The notes: a model not told the origin generated them from the letters alone. A stretch of 64,000 nt of DNA from Paraburkholderia phytofirmans PsJN (GCF_000020125.1 NC_010681.1:1736001-1800000); one strand, 5' to 3'. Positions 53,628 to 63,259 are shown, counted from the stretch's first letter. Made by a program: numbers and translations.

Positions 53628-54986
53628 ATGTCCGCAACTTTCGACAAAGCCTCGCAACTCGATGAACTGCTGCACACCGCGGTTCAGGACGACAAGCAGA
53701 ACGGTGTATTCCGTTGCCGCCGCGACATCTTCACGAACGCTGAATTGTTCGAACTCGAAATGAAGCACATCTTCGAGAGCAACTGGGTCTATCTCGCACA
53801 TGAAAGCCAGATTCCCAATAACAACGACTACTACACCACCTGGATCGGCCGCCAGCCTGTCGTGGTCACTCGCGACAAAAGCGGTGAACTGCACGCGGTC
53901 ATCAATGCCTGCGCACACAAAGGCGCGATGCTGTGCCGCAAAAAGCACGGCAACAAAGGCACTTTCACGTGTCCTTTCCACGGCTGGAGCTTCGCCAACA
54001 CCGGCAAGTTGCTGAAAGTCAAAGACGTGAAGACCACCGAATATCCGATTCAATTCAATACCAATGGCTCGCATGACCTGAAAAAAGTCGCACGTTTCCA
54101 GAGCTATCGCGGCTTCCTGTTCGGCACGCTCAACGCGGATGCGATTCCACTCGAGGACTACCTCGGCGAGACGAGAGTCATCATCGACCAGATCGTCGAC
54201 CAGGCCCCGGACGGGCTGGAAGTGTTGCGCGGCAATTCATCGTATATCTACGACGGCAACTGGAAGGTGCAGATGGAGAACGGTTGCGACGGTTACCACG
54301 TCAGCACTGTGCACTGGAATTACGCCGCGACGATGGACCGGCGCAAGGTCGAGGGCACCAAGGCCGTTGACGCGAATAGCTGGAGCAAGTCGGTAGCCGG
54401 CGTGTACGGCTTCGAGCACGGCCACATCCTGCTGTGGACCAAGACGATGAACCCGGAAGTGCGACCCGTCTATCAATACCGCGACGAAATCAAGGCACGT
54501 GTGGGCGAGGTGAAGGCGGACTTCATCGTCAACCAGACCCGCAATCTTTGTCTGTATCCGAACGTGTTCCTGATGGACCAGTTCAGCACGCAGATTCGCG
54601 TCGTACGTCCGATCAGCGTGGACAAGACCGAAGTCAGCATCTTCTGTTTCGCGCCGAAGGGGGAGAGCGCATCCGACCGGGCTACGCGCATCCGCCAATA
54701 CGAAGACTTCTTCAACGTCTCCGGCATGGGCACCGCGGATGACCTCGAAGAATTCCGAGCCTGCCAGGCAGGCTATGCCGGCACTACTGCAATGTGGAAC
54801 GACCTGTCGCGCGGCGCGCCGCTGTGGGTCGAAGGCGCCGACGCGAATGCAAAAAATATGGGGCTGAAGCCGGTCATTTCAGGTGAGCGCAGTGAAGACG
54901 AGGGCCTGTTCGTCTGTCAGCACGAGTACTGGGTCCATGTGATGCGCGACGCACTCAGAAAAGAACAAGGGGAGGCCGTGGCATGA
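53628..54986 (+). CDS. benA: benzoate 1,2-dioxygenase alpha subunit BenA
   Basis: A 452-residue ring-hydroxylating dioxygenase large subunit. Rieske ligands C95, H97, C115 and H118 (CxH-x17-CxxH); mononuclear iron site D221, H224, H229 in [11 protein letters not shown]. It adds O2 to benzoate to give benzoate cis-diol. The start at 53628 follows TAGGAG; the earlier ATG at 53598 is less likely. Benzoate rather than anthranilate is favoured because a diol dehydrogenase (benD) follows. Overlaps benB by 4 bp. Confidence 0.95.
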   Translation: MSATFDKASQLDELLHTAVQDDKQNGVFRCRRDIFTNAELFELEMKHIFESNWVYLAHESQIPNNNDYYTTWIGRQPVVVTRDKSGELHAVINACAHKGAMLCRKKHGNKGTFTCPFHGWSFANTGKLLKVKDVKTTEYPIQFNTNGSHDLKKVARFQSYRGFLFGTLNADAIPLEDYLGETRVIIDQIVDQAPDGLEVLRGNSSYIYDGNWKVQMENGCDGYHVSTVHWNYAATMDRRKVEGTKAVDANSWSKSVAGVYGFEHGHILLWTKTMNPEVRPVYQYRDEIKARVGEVKADFIVNQTRNLCLYPNVFLMDQFSTQIRVVRPISVDKTEVSIFCFAPKGESASDRATRIRQYEDFFNVSGMGTADDLEEFRACQAGYAGTTAMWNDLSRGAPLWVEGADANAKNMGLKPVISGERSEDEGLFVCQHEYWVHVMRDALRKEQGEAVA

Positions 54987-55471
54987 GCTTCGATCACCAG
55001 ACAATTTGCGCGGTGCTGTTCCGCGAAGCGCGCCTGCTGGACGACCGTCAATGGGACGAATGGCTCGCCTGCTATACCGAGGATGTCACGTACTGGATGC
55101 CGGCGTGGGATGACGATGACCAGCTCACCGACGACCACGAGAGTCAGATTTCGCTGATGTATTACCCGGACCGTGGCGGCCTTGAAGACCGTGTGTTCCG
55201 CATCAAGACCGAGCGCAGCAGTGCCTCGATGCCTGAACCGCGAACCAGTCACAACGTCACCAATGTGGAAGTGCTGGCCGAGCGCGAGAACGAAGTGGAC
55301 GTGCGCTACAACTTCAACACACTCAGCCACCGTTACAGAACCACCGACCAGTTTTTCGGCACGATGTTCGTCACTCTGCGCAAGGTCAACGATGAGCTGT
55401 TGATTTGCTACAAGCGCATCGTGTTGAAGGACGATTACATCCGCCAGGTACTCGACGTCTATCACGTTTGA
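54983..55471 (+). CDS. benB: benzoate 1,2-dioxygenase beta subunit BenB
   Basis: A 162-residue small subunit of ring-hydroxylating dioxygenases (cone-shaped, NTF2-like fold). [24 protein letters not shown] near the start and [25 protein letters not shown] later are the family pattern. It stabilises the alpha3beta3 hexamer with BenA. The ATG overlaps the benA stop (ATGA). A 38-bp gap with GGAGG precedes benC. Confidence 0.95.
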   Translation: MSFDHQTICAVLFREARLLDDRQWDEWLACYTEDVTYWMPAWDDDDQLTDDHESQISLMYYPDRGGLEDRVFRIKTERSSASMPEPRTSHNVTNVEVLAERENEVDVRYNFNTLSHRYRTTDQFFGTMFVTLRKVNDELLICYKRIVLKDDYIRQVLDVYHV

Positions 55472-55509
55472 GCGCAAACACCGCGGAATAGAGAAGTACA
55501 GGAGGCAAG

Positions 55510-56532
55510 ATGTCCAGCTACAACATTGCACTGAATTTTGAAGACGGCGTGACCCGCTTTGTCACATGCAAGGCGGGCGAGAAAGTACTCGATGCCGCCT
55601 TTCGCGCCAAAATCAATCTGCCGATGGATTGCTCGGATGGCGTGTGCGGCACCTGCAAGTGCCGCGCCGAGAGCGGAAGCTACGACCTGGGCGACGATTA
55701 CATCGAAGATGCGCTGAGCGAGGATGAGAAGGAAAGCGGTCTCGTTCTTACCTGCCAGATGGTGCCGGAAAGCGATTGTGTCATTGCGGTGCCGGCGTCT
55801 TCCACTGCATGCAAGACCGAGCAAAGCAAGTTCGCCGCGACCGTAACCAAGGTCGAAGCGCACAACGATGCGGCCATCGTGCTCGAACTGGACGTGGAGG
55901 CGGCCGCGCCGGTGTTCCTGCCGGGCCAGTATGTCAACATCGACGTTCCTGGCAGCGGTCAGCACCGTTCATATTCTTTTTCGTCGGCACCGGGCGAATC
56001 GAAAATCAGTTTTCTGATCAAGAAAATTTCTGGCGGCGTGATGAGCACCTGGCTCGAATCCGCGCAGGCAGGCAACAAGGTGGAACTGACCGGACCGCTC
56101 GGCAGCTTCTATCTGCGCGCGGTCGAACGGCCGTTGTTGTTCCTCGCCGGCGGCACGGGCCTGGCGCCGTTCCTGTCGATGCTTGAAGTGCTGGCTCGCA
56201 CGAATTCGCAGCAGAAAGTTCATCTGATTTACGGCGTGACGCGCGACCTCGACCTCGTGCAGGTCGATGCAATCGAAGCCTACGTGGCGAAGCTGCCGAA
56301 TTTCACATACAGCACGGTAGTGGCCGATACGGAATCGACTCACCCTCGCAAGGGTTGGGTGACGCAGCACATGCCGGCAGAGGCCGTCAACGATGGCGAC
56401 GTGGACGTGTACCTGTGCGGCCCGCCGCCGATGGTCGATGCCGTGCGCAAGCATTTCGACGACAACGGCGTGAAGCCTAACAGCTTCCACTACGAGAAGT
56501 TCACTCCCAACGCAGCGCCGAGGACCGCATGA
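55510..56532 (+). CDS. benC: benzoate dioxygenase reductase BenC
   Basis: A 340-residue iron-sulfur flavoprotein reductase. A plant-type [2Fe-2S] ferredoxin domain with C41, C46, C49 and C82 leads, followed by an FAD domain (FLPGQYVNIDVPGSGQHRSYSFSSAPG) and an NAD domain (FLAGGTGLAPFLSMLEVL, VYLCGPPPMVDAVRKHF). It transfers electrons from NADH to BenA. The GGAGG ribosome-binding site is good. Overlaps benD by 4 bp. Confidence 0.95.
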   Translation: MSSYNIALNFEDGVTRFVTCKAGEKVLDAAFRAKINLPMDCSDGVCGTCKCRAESGSYDLGDDYIEDALSEDEKESGLVLTCQMVPESDCVIAVPASSTACKTEQSKFAATVTKVEAHNDAAIVLELDVEAAAPVFLPGQYVNIDVPGSGQHRSYSFSSAPGESKISFLIKKISGGVMSTWLESAQAGNKVELTGPLGSFYLRAVERPLLFLAGGTGLAPFLSMLEVLARTNSQQKVHLIYGVTRDLDLVQVDAIEAYVAKLPNFTYSTVVADTESTHPRKGWVTQHMPAEAVNDGDVDVYLCGPPPMVDAVRKHFDDNGVKPNSFHYEKFTPNAAPRTA

Positions 56533-57305
56533 GCACGCAACGATTCGCTGGCAAGGTCATGGTGGTTACCGGCGCCGCGCAGGGCATCGGTCGTGCGGTA
56601 GCGCTTCGCGCAGCCGCCGAAGGCGGCAAGGTGCTGTTCGTGGACCGCGCCGACTTCGTGTCGGAAGTCGCCGCCGAAGCGCGCGGCGCCGAGACAGCGG
56701 GGTTTGTCGCCGACCTTGAAACTTACGAAGGCGCCGCGTCGGCGATGGCCTTCGCCGCGCGCACTTTTGGCGGCATCGACATTCTGGTCAATGGCGTGGG
56801 TGGCGCGATTCGCATGCGTCCCTTCGCCGAGTTCGAGCCTGCGCAGATCGATGCCGAAATCCGGCGCTCGCTCATGCCGACGCTGTACGCGTGCCATGCA
56901 GTCCTGCCGTATCTGCTACAGCGCGGACGCGGGACGATCGTCAACGTGTCCTCGAATGCCACGCGCGGGATCCGCCGCGTTCCGTATTCGGCGGCGAAGG
57001 GCGGCGTGAACGCGATGACGCAGTCGCTGGCGATGGAATACGCGGAGCACGACATCCGCGTGGTCGCCACCGCGCCGGGCGGCACCGATGCGCCTGCGCG
57101 ACGTGTCCCGCGCAACGCGGCCGGCGATAGCGAGCAGGAAAAAATCTGGATGGGTGAAGCGGTGAAGCAGGTCACCGAATCGACCTTCCTGAAGCGCTAC
57201 GGCAGCATCGACGAGCAGGCTGCGCCGATTCTGTTCCTCGCTTCGGACGAGGCGGGTTACATCACTGGAACGGTGTTGCCAGTGGCAGGCGGCGACACGG
57301 GCTGA
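56529..57305 (+). CDS. benD: benzoate cis-diol dehydrogenase BenD
   Basis: A 258-residue short-chain dehydrogenase. NAD motif VTGAAQGIGRA and catalytic S141/Y153/K157 (VPYSAAKGG). It oxidises and decarboxylates 1,2-dihydroxycyclohexa-3,5-diene-1-carboxylate to catechol, the substrate of CatA. The ATG overlaps the benC stop. It ends the plus-strand operon; a convergent CoA-transferase gene follows after about 96 bp, with a short GCCGG/CCGGC hairpin but no T-tract between them. Confidence 0.93.
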   Translation: MSTQRFAGKVMVVTGAAQGIGRAVALRAAAEGGKVLFVDRADFVSEVAAEARGAETAGFVADLETYEGAASAMAFAARTFGGIDILVNGVGGAIRMRPFAEFEPAQIDAEIRRSLMPTLYACHAVLPYLLQRGRGTIVNVSSNATRGIRRVPYSAAKGGVNAMTQSLAMEYAEHDIRVVATAPGGTDAPARRVPRNAAGDSEQEKIWMGEAVKQVTESTFLKRYGSIDEQAAPILFLASDEAGYITGTVLPVAGGDTG

Positions 57306-57401
57306 TTAGTCACGCTCGCCGGCCAACCGGCTCGCACGACCAGGAGGACCGGCACGCGGCCTCGGCCCCCGCAGGATCAGATGCGATGCGCGTCCCTCGG
57401 C

Positions 57402-59393
57402 CTAACGCGCCTCGTGTGACGATGCCTCCTCGGGGCTCTCATAAATATACGTAGCGACACTGCGCCGCTGCAGCGCGTCCCCCAGTTTCATGCGCAGGAA
57501 GCTGCTTGTCGTGTAACGCGTGACGTCGGAATAATATCGGGCGACGAGGCCATTCACCATTTCAGAATAAGCATCGATGACTTCGGGCGCGATCGAGAAA
57601 TTGTCGTAGTTGACGATTGCGTGGGGCCGCACATCGAGGCCGGACAGGACCCGCTCGACCTCGGCTCTGACTGCTTCAACGTCGTCGACAGTCATGACCT
57701 TGTGGCCTTCGAAATTGATGAACAACATATTTTTGTCGGCGTCGTAGCTGAACCGCTCGCTGAGCGTCAGCCTCAACAGCATGGCTCGCAAACCCATCGG
57801 CTTGTTGTCGAAAATACGAGCGTCCATCAGCCGCGGCGGCGATTTGATGACGGGCGCAAAGCCCATCTGCGAAAGAATGTCTCGCTGAAGATCGACCCCC
57901 GGTGCAATCTCGACGAGTTCGAGTCCGTCGGGCGTGAGGGTAAAGACGCATCGCTCGGTAATGTAGAGCACGGGCTGCTGCCGTTCGCTGGCGTAACGGC
58001 CGCCGAAGGTTCGGTGTTCCACCGCCTCGACGAACTTCTGGCAGACGCCATCCTGCAGAATCTGCAGGCGCCCGTCCTTGATATTGACGTCTAGCTTGCC
58101 GGCGTTGAAGGTTCCGACAAACACCACTTTCTTCGCCGCCTGCGAGATGTTGATGAAGCCACCCGCGCCCGCGAGCTTGGGCCCGAACTTGCTGACGTTG
58201 AGGTTGCCTTCCCGGTCCACTTGCGCGAGCCCGAGAAATGCAATGTCAAGGCCGCCGCCGTCGTAGAAGTCGAACTGGTAGGGCTGGTCGATGATGGCGT
58301 CGGTATTGGTTGCCGCGCCGAAATTCAAACCCCCGGCCGGAATACCGCCAATGACGCCCGGCTCGGTTGTCATCGTGAAAAGGTCGCACACCTTCTCTTC
58401 GTTCGCGACGCTGGCAATCCCTTCCGGCATGCCGATTCCAAGATTGACGACGCTATTGGCCATCAGCTCGAACGAAGCGCGCCGTGCGATGACTTTCCGC
58501 TCTGTCAGTGCCATGCCCGGAATCGAACTCGTCGCAATGCGAAGCTCGCTCGCAAAACCGGGGCTGTACGACTCAGCGAAGGTTTGCCAGTGGTTTTCCT
58601 GTTTCGCGACGACAACGCAGTCGACCAGAATCCCGGGTATTTTGACCTGTCGCGGATTCAGGGTCCCCGCTTCGGCAATGCGCTCGACCTGAACGATCAC
58701 GATGCCGCCGGAGTTGCGCGCGGCCATTGCGATGGCAAGGGACTCAAGAGTCAGCGCTTCCTTTTCCATCGTCACATTGCCGTTTGCATCGGCAGTGGTG
58801 CCCCGCACGATGGCGACGTCGACCGGAAATGTCTTGTACAGGAGGCAGTCGGCGCCGTTGACCGATATCAGGCTAACGAGGTCCTCCGTGGTGCGGGCGT
58901 TGAGCTTGCCGCCGCCGTTGCGCGGGTCGACGAAGGTATCGAGTCCGACCGTGGACAAATGACCGGGCCGATGCGCCGCGATATCGCGAAACAGCTGGGA
59001 AATGACGCCTTGAGGCAGGTTATACGCTTCGATATGGCCTTCGACGGCCAGGCGTTGAAGCCCCGGCACGAGCCCCCAATGACCACCGATAACCCGTCGA
59101 ACCAGACCTTGATGGGCAAAGTGATTCAGGCCCTTGCGAGCGCCGTCGCCCTGACCGCCCGCGTAGACCAGCGTCAGATTGCGCGGGGCGTCGCTATCGT
59201 CAGGGGCCGAGTCGAGGAACAGTTGTTCCAGTGCGACGGCGATTTCTTCCGCAAAGCCAATGCCGACGAAGCCACCCGTGGCCACCGTGTTACCCGGACG
59301 GATCAGTCTGACCGCTTGCTGGGCGCTGACGATTTTGCCTCGCCCAATGTTGTTTGCGGTGGCGAGGAACGGGTGTTGAAAGCCTGCGCTCAT
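57402..59393 (-). CDS. fused acyl-CoA:acetate/3-ketoacid-type CoA-transferase with C-terminal extension
   Basis: A 663-residue CoA-transferase of the family I fused type (alpha and beta halves on one chain, propionate CoA-transferase/YdiF-like). The active-site Glu is in [10 protein letters not shown] (E344 from the chosen start), and the first half has [15 protein letters not shown] and [16 protein letters not shown]. After about residue 520 there is a 140-residue extension ([27 protein letters not shown]) that has no CoA-transferase pattern and is unidentified. ATG at 59393 follows GGAG. Next to benzoate genes it may activate an organic acid or handle beta-ketoadipate-type products; not proven, and pcaIJ are separate proteins elsewhere. 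Confidence 0.87.
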   Translation of the reverse strand: MSAGFQHPFLATANNIGRGKIVSAQQAVRLIRPGNTVATGGFVGIGFAEEIAVALEQLFLDSAPDDSDAPRNLTLVYAGGQGDGARKGLNHFAHQGLVRRVIGGHWGLVPGLQRLAVEGHIEAYNLPQGVISQLFRDIAAHRPGHLSTVGLDTFVDPRNGGGKLNARTTEDLVSLISVNGADCLLYKTFPVDVAIVRGTTADANGNVTMEKEALTLESLAIAMAARNSGGIVIVQVERIAEAGTLNPRQVKIPGILVDCVVVAKQENHWQTFAESYSPGFASELRIATSSIPGMALTERKVIARRASFELMANSVVNLGIGMPEGIASVANEEKVCDLFTMTTEPGVIGGIPAGGLNFGAATNTDAIIDQPYQFDFYDGGGLDIAFLGLAQVDREGNLNVSKFGPKLAGAGGFINISQAAKKVVFVGTFNAGKLDVNIKDGRLQILQDGVCQKFVEAVEHRTFGGRYASERQQPVLYITERCVFTLTPDGLELVEIAPGVDLQRDILSQMGFAPVIKSPPRLMDARIFDNKPMGLRAMLLRLTLSERFSYDADKNMLFINFEGHKVMTVDDVEAVRAEVERVLSGLDVRPHAIVNYDNFSIAPEVIDAYSEMVNGLVARYYSDVTRYTTSSFLRMKLGDALQRRSVATYIYESPEEASSHEAR

Positions 59394-59928
59394 TGATGTC
59401 TCCAAACCGCACCGTGGAGCCGGGCTCCGGCGCTATGTAGTTGTTCGGACCTGCCGCAGCGCGACTACGGTTTCCGTGCGTTGGCTGGTGTATTGGCATT
59501 CGTCGTCGGCGGGGAGCCGGCTTTGCGAATGAAGTCGCGGCTCACTCGTAAGAGTACACGTCTCGCGCGGTCGCTTTTCGAACATCGATGCAGTGGATTC
59601 GGGGATGAGCGGGGACTTTGGATTGCATTTCCGCGGCGCGCGGATCAGCACAGAACGGGTGCCTCGCCGTTCACTTGCGTGCATCCGACAAACGTTATTG
59701 CTCCCGAACCAGGCAGACCATAGATGCAAAACGGGCAAAAGATCGGTTATTGAGCGTTTGCTCCGGTCGGCACGCAACTTGCGTATTGGCACGCAGCGTC
59801 ATCAAAAACCTTGGTCTTTGTCGTTGACTCGGCGGGTGAATGCAAACGTCCCGGCTATGTTCGTTTTCTTCGGGAGAGCCGGTTCACGACCATTCGCTTT
59901 TAGCAGCGAGAAATTGCAGGGGGGCTTT
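59394..59928. other. 535-bp intergenic region with a possible sigma-54 promoter
   Basis: No convincing gene. The only notable signal is a GG-N10-GC element at 59769-59782 (separate entry), 136 bp before a small gene. Short frames here lack ribosome-binding sites. Confidence 0.5.
59769..59782 (+). promoter_or_regulatory. candidate sigma-54 (-24/-12) promoter
   Basis: CGGCACGCAACTTGCG matches the sigma-54 consensus TGGCACG-N4-TTGC with the correct GG-N10-GC spacing. Transcription would start near 59794 and lead to the 84-residue gene at 59929. No enhancer-binding protein gene is nearby. A second TGGCACG at 59787 lacks a TTGC partner. Confidence 0.45.
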
Positions 59929-60183
59929 ATGCTTCGGTCCACGCCAGTCATCGCCAGCAAAACCGTCGGCGGCGAAGAAATTCACGCTGAGTTCCTCAGC
60001 GATACGGGACGGCTGCGAATCATCGGCGGCGTGACAGTGCGGGCGGAATGGTTTCCGCCGTACTCCTGGTTCGCTATTGCATCTGTTGCGGGATACAGCC
60101 GATGGGGTACGCGGCCGGATGAAACGGACTTGCTGCGGCTCATTGAAAACTTCATGCGCTTGCCAGTGCAGTTGGCGATATGA
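59929..60183 (+). CDS. small hypothetical protein
   Basis: An 84-residue protein; the start at 59929 has an exceptionally purine-rich AGGGGGG 6 nt upstream. No family recognised. It has an N-terminal beta-rich stretch (EEIHAEFLSDTGRLRIIGGVTVRAEWF) and a hydrophobic YSWFAIASVAGYS segment too short for a clear transmembrane helix. It may be expressed from the sigma-54-like element upstream. Upstream in-frame extension to 59593 is unlikely. Confidence 0.5.
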   Translation: MLRSTPVIASKTVGGEEIHAEFLSDTGRLRIIGGVTVRAEWFPPYSWFAIASVAGYSRWGTRPDETDLLRLIENFMRLPVQLAI

Positions 60184-60384
60184 ACAGAAGGGTGCGCGCA
60201 ACCGGCGAGGACGCCTTCCGGTTGGCCCCAAGCAACGTTCTTCTGGCCCGGAAGTGTCACGGAATGTCGGTATACGAAGCCGACCGCGGGAAGCTGAATC
60301 CCCACCCGAGCTAGCGAGTCATCGCAAACAAGTTGCCGGGCGCGCAGACGATGAACCTTCTCGCGCCGGCACACTTGCAGGCAT

Positions 60385-60669
60385 TCATTGCATGGTTTTA
60401 TTGGGCGCAGTGTCGTAGTCGGGAGTCATGCCGGGCATATCCTTATGCGCCGTGTCCGCGCTCCTGCTCATGTCGCCGGGAACGCGGTTCCAGGGGCTCG
60501 AGACGGGCTCGCTGTGGTACGTCATGCCCGCGGTCGCGGCACCGTGCGCACCGCCGCCGCCAGACCCGCCGTTGCCGTTCCCGCCGGCCTGTGCAAGCGT
60601 CGCGGCGCACGCGCAGAGTGACACGACAGCAATACGCGCGAACAGAAGTTTCGTCGCCAACTTTTCCAT
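60385..60669 (-). CDS. small exported glycine-rich protein
   Basis: A 94-residue protein with an unmistakable signal peptide (EKLATKLLFARIAVVSLCACAATLAQA) and a mature glycine/asparagine-rich start (GGNGNGGSGGGGAHGAATAG) followed by a Pro/Asp/Met-rich tail with SADTAHKDMPGMTPDYDTAP. The AAAGGAG ribosome-binding site is 7 nt from the ATG. No family recognised; similar small secreted proteins occur widely in Burkholderia, often stress-related. Probably periplasmic. Confidence 0.65.
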   Translation of the reverse strand: MEKLATKLLFARIAVVSLCACAATLAQAGGNGNGGSGGGGAHGAATAGMTYHSEPVSSPWNRVPGDMSRSADTAHKDMPGMTPDYDTAPNKTMQ

Positions 60670-61208
60670 GGTGTTTCTCCTTTGATGCAGGCGCGTGCGT
60701 CAGCCACGCCGAAGTCTCGTATGCCGCTCAAAGATGACTGGTTGCGCAGCGGCGAATCGCAAGCAGCTACTCCAGCGCAATCAGGGCAGATTGTGTGTCC
60801 CGATGCGAGGCATGCAGGTGAGTCGTGGCCCGGCGCCGAAAATGACAGCGTTACGCCGAATTCGAACGCCTGACGCCGATTGCGTGTTCTGTTACTTCAG
60901 CATCGGCAGAGAGCGTGACAGCGTGTCAGCGATGAACACAGTCCTGTATTTCATGGCGTATTCCTCCAGAGTCGCCACGCTTCATTGTGTGGGCCTGACT
61001 GTATATACGAGGAATATTCGTGATTGGATTCGAACAGAGGTGTGCGCCTGTTCACGTCGCGTTACGGCGTGCCATTCTTCCGAACGGTTAACGCGCCGCG
61101 CGGCGCCGCTACGCTGGCGCGAGCCGCGTCGAATCGTTGGCGGGACAACGCGATGTATTGTCACATTCAGTTGCTATACAGGATGGGCAATCCGCGAAGG
61201 AGGTTGAT
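60670..61208. other. 539-bp region with one candidate micro-ORF
   Basis: Apart from the 20-codon frame at 60892-60954 nothing is recognised. The plus-strand frame 60682-60873 has no ribosome-binding site. No repeat or RNA gene seen. Confidence 0.45.
60892..60954 (-). CDS. candidate 20-residue micro-ORF with strong ribosome-binding site
   Basis: ATG at 60954 is preceded 8 nt away by a perfect GGAGG and encodes KYRTVFIADTLSRSLPMLK before TAA. The start context is as good as the real genes nearby. It could be a leader peptide, a true micro-protein, or the start of a longer gene truncated by a stop; the next frames give no continuing homology. Whether it is translated is unknown. Confidence 0.3.
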   Translation of the reverse strand: MKYRTVFIADTLSRSLPMLK

Positions 61209-61493
61209 TTGGACGTCCGAAAGTCAGCGTTAAACGTCGAGAGCATAACGAAGCATCCGTTTGAGAGTTGCTTCGTCGACCTTGGTGGGCACTCCGCAGA
61301 ACGAGCGCTCACTGTGCTTACGGCAGCGGTGCATGCCGCTCAACGTGAAATGAATGCCTGTGACTGGATTACTCACGCGCTTCCCGGTGCGACTCTCAAG
61401 CCGGCCCTGGCATTCGGCACAGTTGGCGAACTGTACCGCTCATACACGAGACCCGCTGAGCTGGGGCGCTTGAAAGGCGTATTGCGCTCCTGA
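61209..61493 (+). CDS. small hypothetical protein (TTG start)
   Basis: A 94-residue protein. The TTG at 61209 is chosen because AAGGAGG lies 5 nt upstream; an in-frame ATG at 61137 would give 118 residues. The sequence HPFESCFVDLGGHSAERALTVLTAAVHAAQREMN and the C-terminal YRSYTRPAELGRLKG are not recognised. Soluble; one Cys pair present. Codon use looks like a real gene but confidence is moderate. Confidence 0.45.
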   Translation: MDVRKSALNVESITKHPFESCFVDLGGHSAERALTVLTAAVHAAQREMNACDWITHALPGATLKPALAFGTVGELYRSYTRPAELGRLKGVLRS

Positions 61494-61581
61494 CCGCTGA
61501 CTGGGAGCGACGTCGCGATAGCTTGCACGCAGACGAGCAGTGCATGGCTGCGGCGTTCTCGCCTGTTGTACGGCTGGCGCT

Positions 61582-61800
61582 TCAATACTCGCTGGCGACC
61601 CGCTTCACATAAGCGTCGACCTGCATATCGATCAACGGAGTCGCGGTCACCGCCACGGCAACGTCATCCGACTCGGGCAGCAGTCCAACGAATGCTGCGA
61701 TGCCGGCGCCGCAGAGCACCGCAATAGAGATAGCCGCGGCGGCGACGAGTGAAGACGCACGCAGCGGAATGGAATTAACGAAACCCTGCAAAACGCACAT
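61582..61800 (-). CDS. small one-helix membrane protein
   Basis: A 72-residue protein: a short hydrophilic start, a long hydrophobic segment (SSLVAAAAISIAVLCGAGIAAFVGLL), then a periplasmic tail with DDVAVAVTATPLIDMQVDAYVKRVAS. GGAGG is 8 nt before the ATG at 61800; the start at 61827 would add 9 residues. No family recognised. Single-span small membrane proteins of this type are often stress or regulatory proteins. Confidence 0.5.
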   Translation of the reverse strand: MCVLQGFVNSIPLRASSLVAAAAISIAVLCGAGIAAFVGLLPESDDVAVAVTATPLIDMQVDAYVKRVASEY

Positions 61801-62179
61801 GATGGCAACCTCCGTTGAGGCAGCCATAATTGCAACGATCGTGCCGACCGCGAGCTAATTTGCGCGCTGCCATTCGAGCCGGGCTTCACGCCTTGTCGAT
61901 GCCGGTTTGAGCGGGCGAACGTACGACCCGATGTCGGGTTCAGACGAACATTTCAGCGTATCTGCTGCCGCCCGAGCCAACACTTGCGCGAAGCGCGGGG
62001 TTGGGGCAGGTCGCCAATCGTCAGTCCAGAGGTGAATGGATACGCTCTGGACGGACCACGAACGTATACGATGCAGCGGGCCGCGAACGCCTCGTCACGC
62101 CACCGCTGTCGGCAGCGTTGGAAAGTCTTGCGTTAAACTCTTCGAACAATCGACCACGGTGATTCATGGGGCAAGTGTC
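61801..62179. other. 379-bp intergenic region, nothing recognised
   Basis: No gene, repeat, or RNA feature could be supported between the divergent small membrane protein and the small protein at 62180. Confidence 0.45.
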
Positions 62180-62461
62180 ATGGACCGTACTGAATTCCTC
62201 CAGGCCACGCGACAACTGGTTGCAGCCGCCGAGATTCTAGCCACGGCGGGTCCAAAGGATTCGCGTTTGGATGCGTCGCAAATGCTCGAATTCTTTCGCC
62301 GATTCGACCGTCCCGGTCCCGAGCTGAATGCCGTCGCGACATCTGACGACGATCTGTTCGCGCGCACAGGTCAAGCGGCGCTGACAATGGCGGGACGCAA
62401 TGAGTTTGCAGCGTCACACGCTCTCCTTGAACAGGCGAGGTCTCTTTTGACCAGTGCATGA
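62180..62461 (+). CDS. small hypothetical protein
   Basis: A 93-residue helical protein (DRTEFLQATRQLVAAAEILATAGP, then MLEFFRRFDRPGPELNAVATSDDDLFARTGQAALTMAGRNEFAASHALLEQA), resembling no family I know, though the final part looks like a TPR-type helix pair. The ATG at 62180 is preceded by GGGGCAAG, a weak site. Soluble. It may be real because the frame ends with typical GC3-rich codons. Confidence 0.45.
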   Translation: MDRTEFLQATRQLVAAAEILATAGPKDSRLDASQMLEFFRRFDRPGPELNAVATSDDDLFARTGQAALTMAGRNEFAASHALLEQARSLLTSA

Positions 62462-62614
62462 AATCAGCGGCTGCGAGCCAGATTCGGTAAGCTGCTCCGA
62501 GCGCCGCTTCTTGCGGCGGCACTGTCGGCATCTCGCGACCCTGTCACAGGCATAGAGAATTTCGCCTATAAGCGACCGCACTTTTAGCAACGCAACGATA
62601 CTCAAGGAGAGCAG

Positions 62615-63259
62615 GTGCATCTAAAGCGATTTTGGCCAGTGCTGCTGTCAATGGCGGCTTTGGGTCCAACCGGAGCATGGGCAAGCGATATTCAATGCGC
62701 AACCACGCGACAACCGGCCGAGCGCGTCATATGCGACCACGCCATTCTGAACAATGAATACGACGATATCTCCGCGCAACAACAGGCTCTGTTGAGCAGC
62801 GGCAAGCTTTCGCCCGAACAGGTCGCTCAGTGGCGGCAATCGCGCAACGCTTGCACCGACGTTCACTGCATCGATACGGTATTCGCAAAGTGGAAGGCGC
62901 TGGCCAGGTCTGCCGAGGCGAGCTCTAACGTTGCGCGGGCTCCCGCCATGGCTTCGTCCACTGACATGGCTCCTGTCGGTCCGATTTCGGACGCCGTTGC
63001 CTCCACCGCTTCTCAGGCCTCCCCGACGTCGGAGGCCTCTCTCGTGCGCCAGGGGAGTGCCGCTGGCGTAGCGCTTCCTATGCCGGTCGAAACGCAGAGC
63101 TCCGCACCCGCCGTCGCCTCCGCCGCTTCCGGTCCGGATGACAGGCGCGGCACGACGGGCATGAGCGCGGGTCTGATAGTGGCCTTGCTGGTCGCGCTGG
63201 GATTCGGTGTGCTCTTCAGGCGCCGAGCGAAGGGTGGCGGGACACCGAAGGACCGCTAA
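62615..63259 (+). CDS. exported LprI/DUF1311-like protein with C-terminal membrane anchor
   Basis: A 214-residue protein. A signal peptide (HLKRFWPVLLSMAALGPTGAWA) is followed by a lysozyme-inhibitor LprI-like domain: CATTRQPAERVICDHAILNNEYDDISAQQQALLSSG ... WRQSRNACTDVHCIDTVFAKW, with paired cysteines. A long Ala/Ser/Thr/Pro-rich linker leads to a C-terminal transmembrane segment (GLIVALLVALGFGVLFRRR). So it looks anchored in the inner membrane with the domain in the periplasm. GTG start with AAGGAGA 4 nt upstream. LprI-like proteins inhibit lysozyme in some bacteria; that function is not shown here. Confidence 0.75.
   Translation: MHLKRFWPVLLSMAALGPTGAWASDIQCATTRQPAERVICDHAILNNEYDDISAQQQALLSSGKLSPEQVAQWRQSRNACTDVHCIDTVFAKWKALARSAEASSNVARAPAMASSTDMAPVGPISDAVASTASQASPTSEASLVRQGSAAGVALPMPVETQSSAPAVASAASGPDDRRGTTGMSAGLIVALLVALGFGVLFRRRAKGGGTPKDR

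Noticed and set aside
57318..57331. GCCGG-CCAA-CCGGC hairpin after benD as a terminator
   Set aside because: Stem of only 5 bp and no T-tract; too weak to list as a terminator.
60682..60873. 63-codon plus-strand frame
   Set aside because: No ribosome-binding site, opposite to the exported protein's promoter, and no recognisable sequence.
61021..61045. GTTCGAATCC-like T-arm suggesting a tRNA
   Set aside because: The flanking bases do not form a 5-bp T-stem and no anticodon arm or acceptor stem can be built on either strand.
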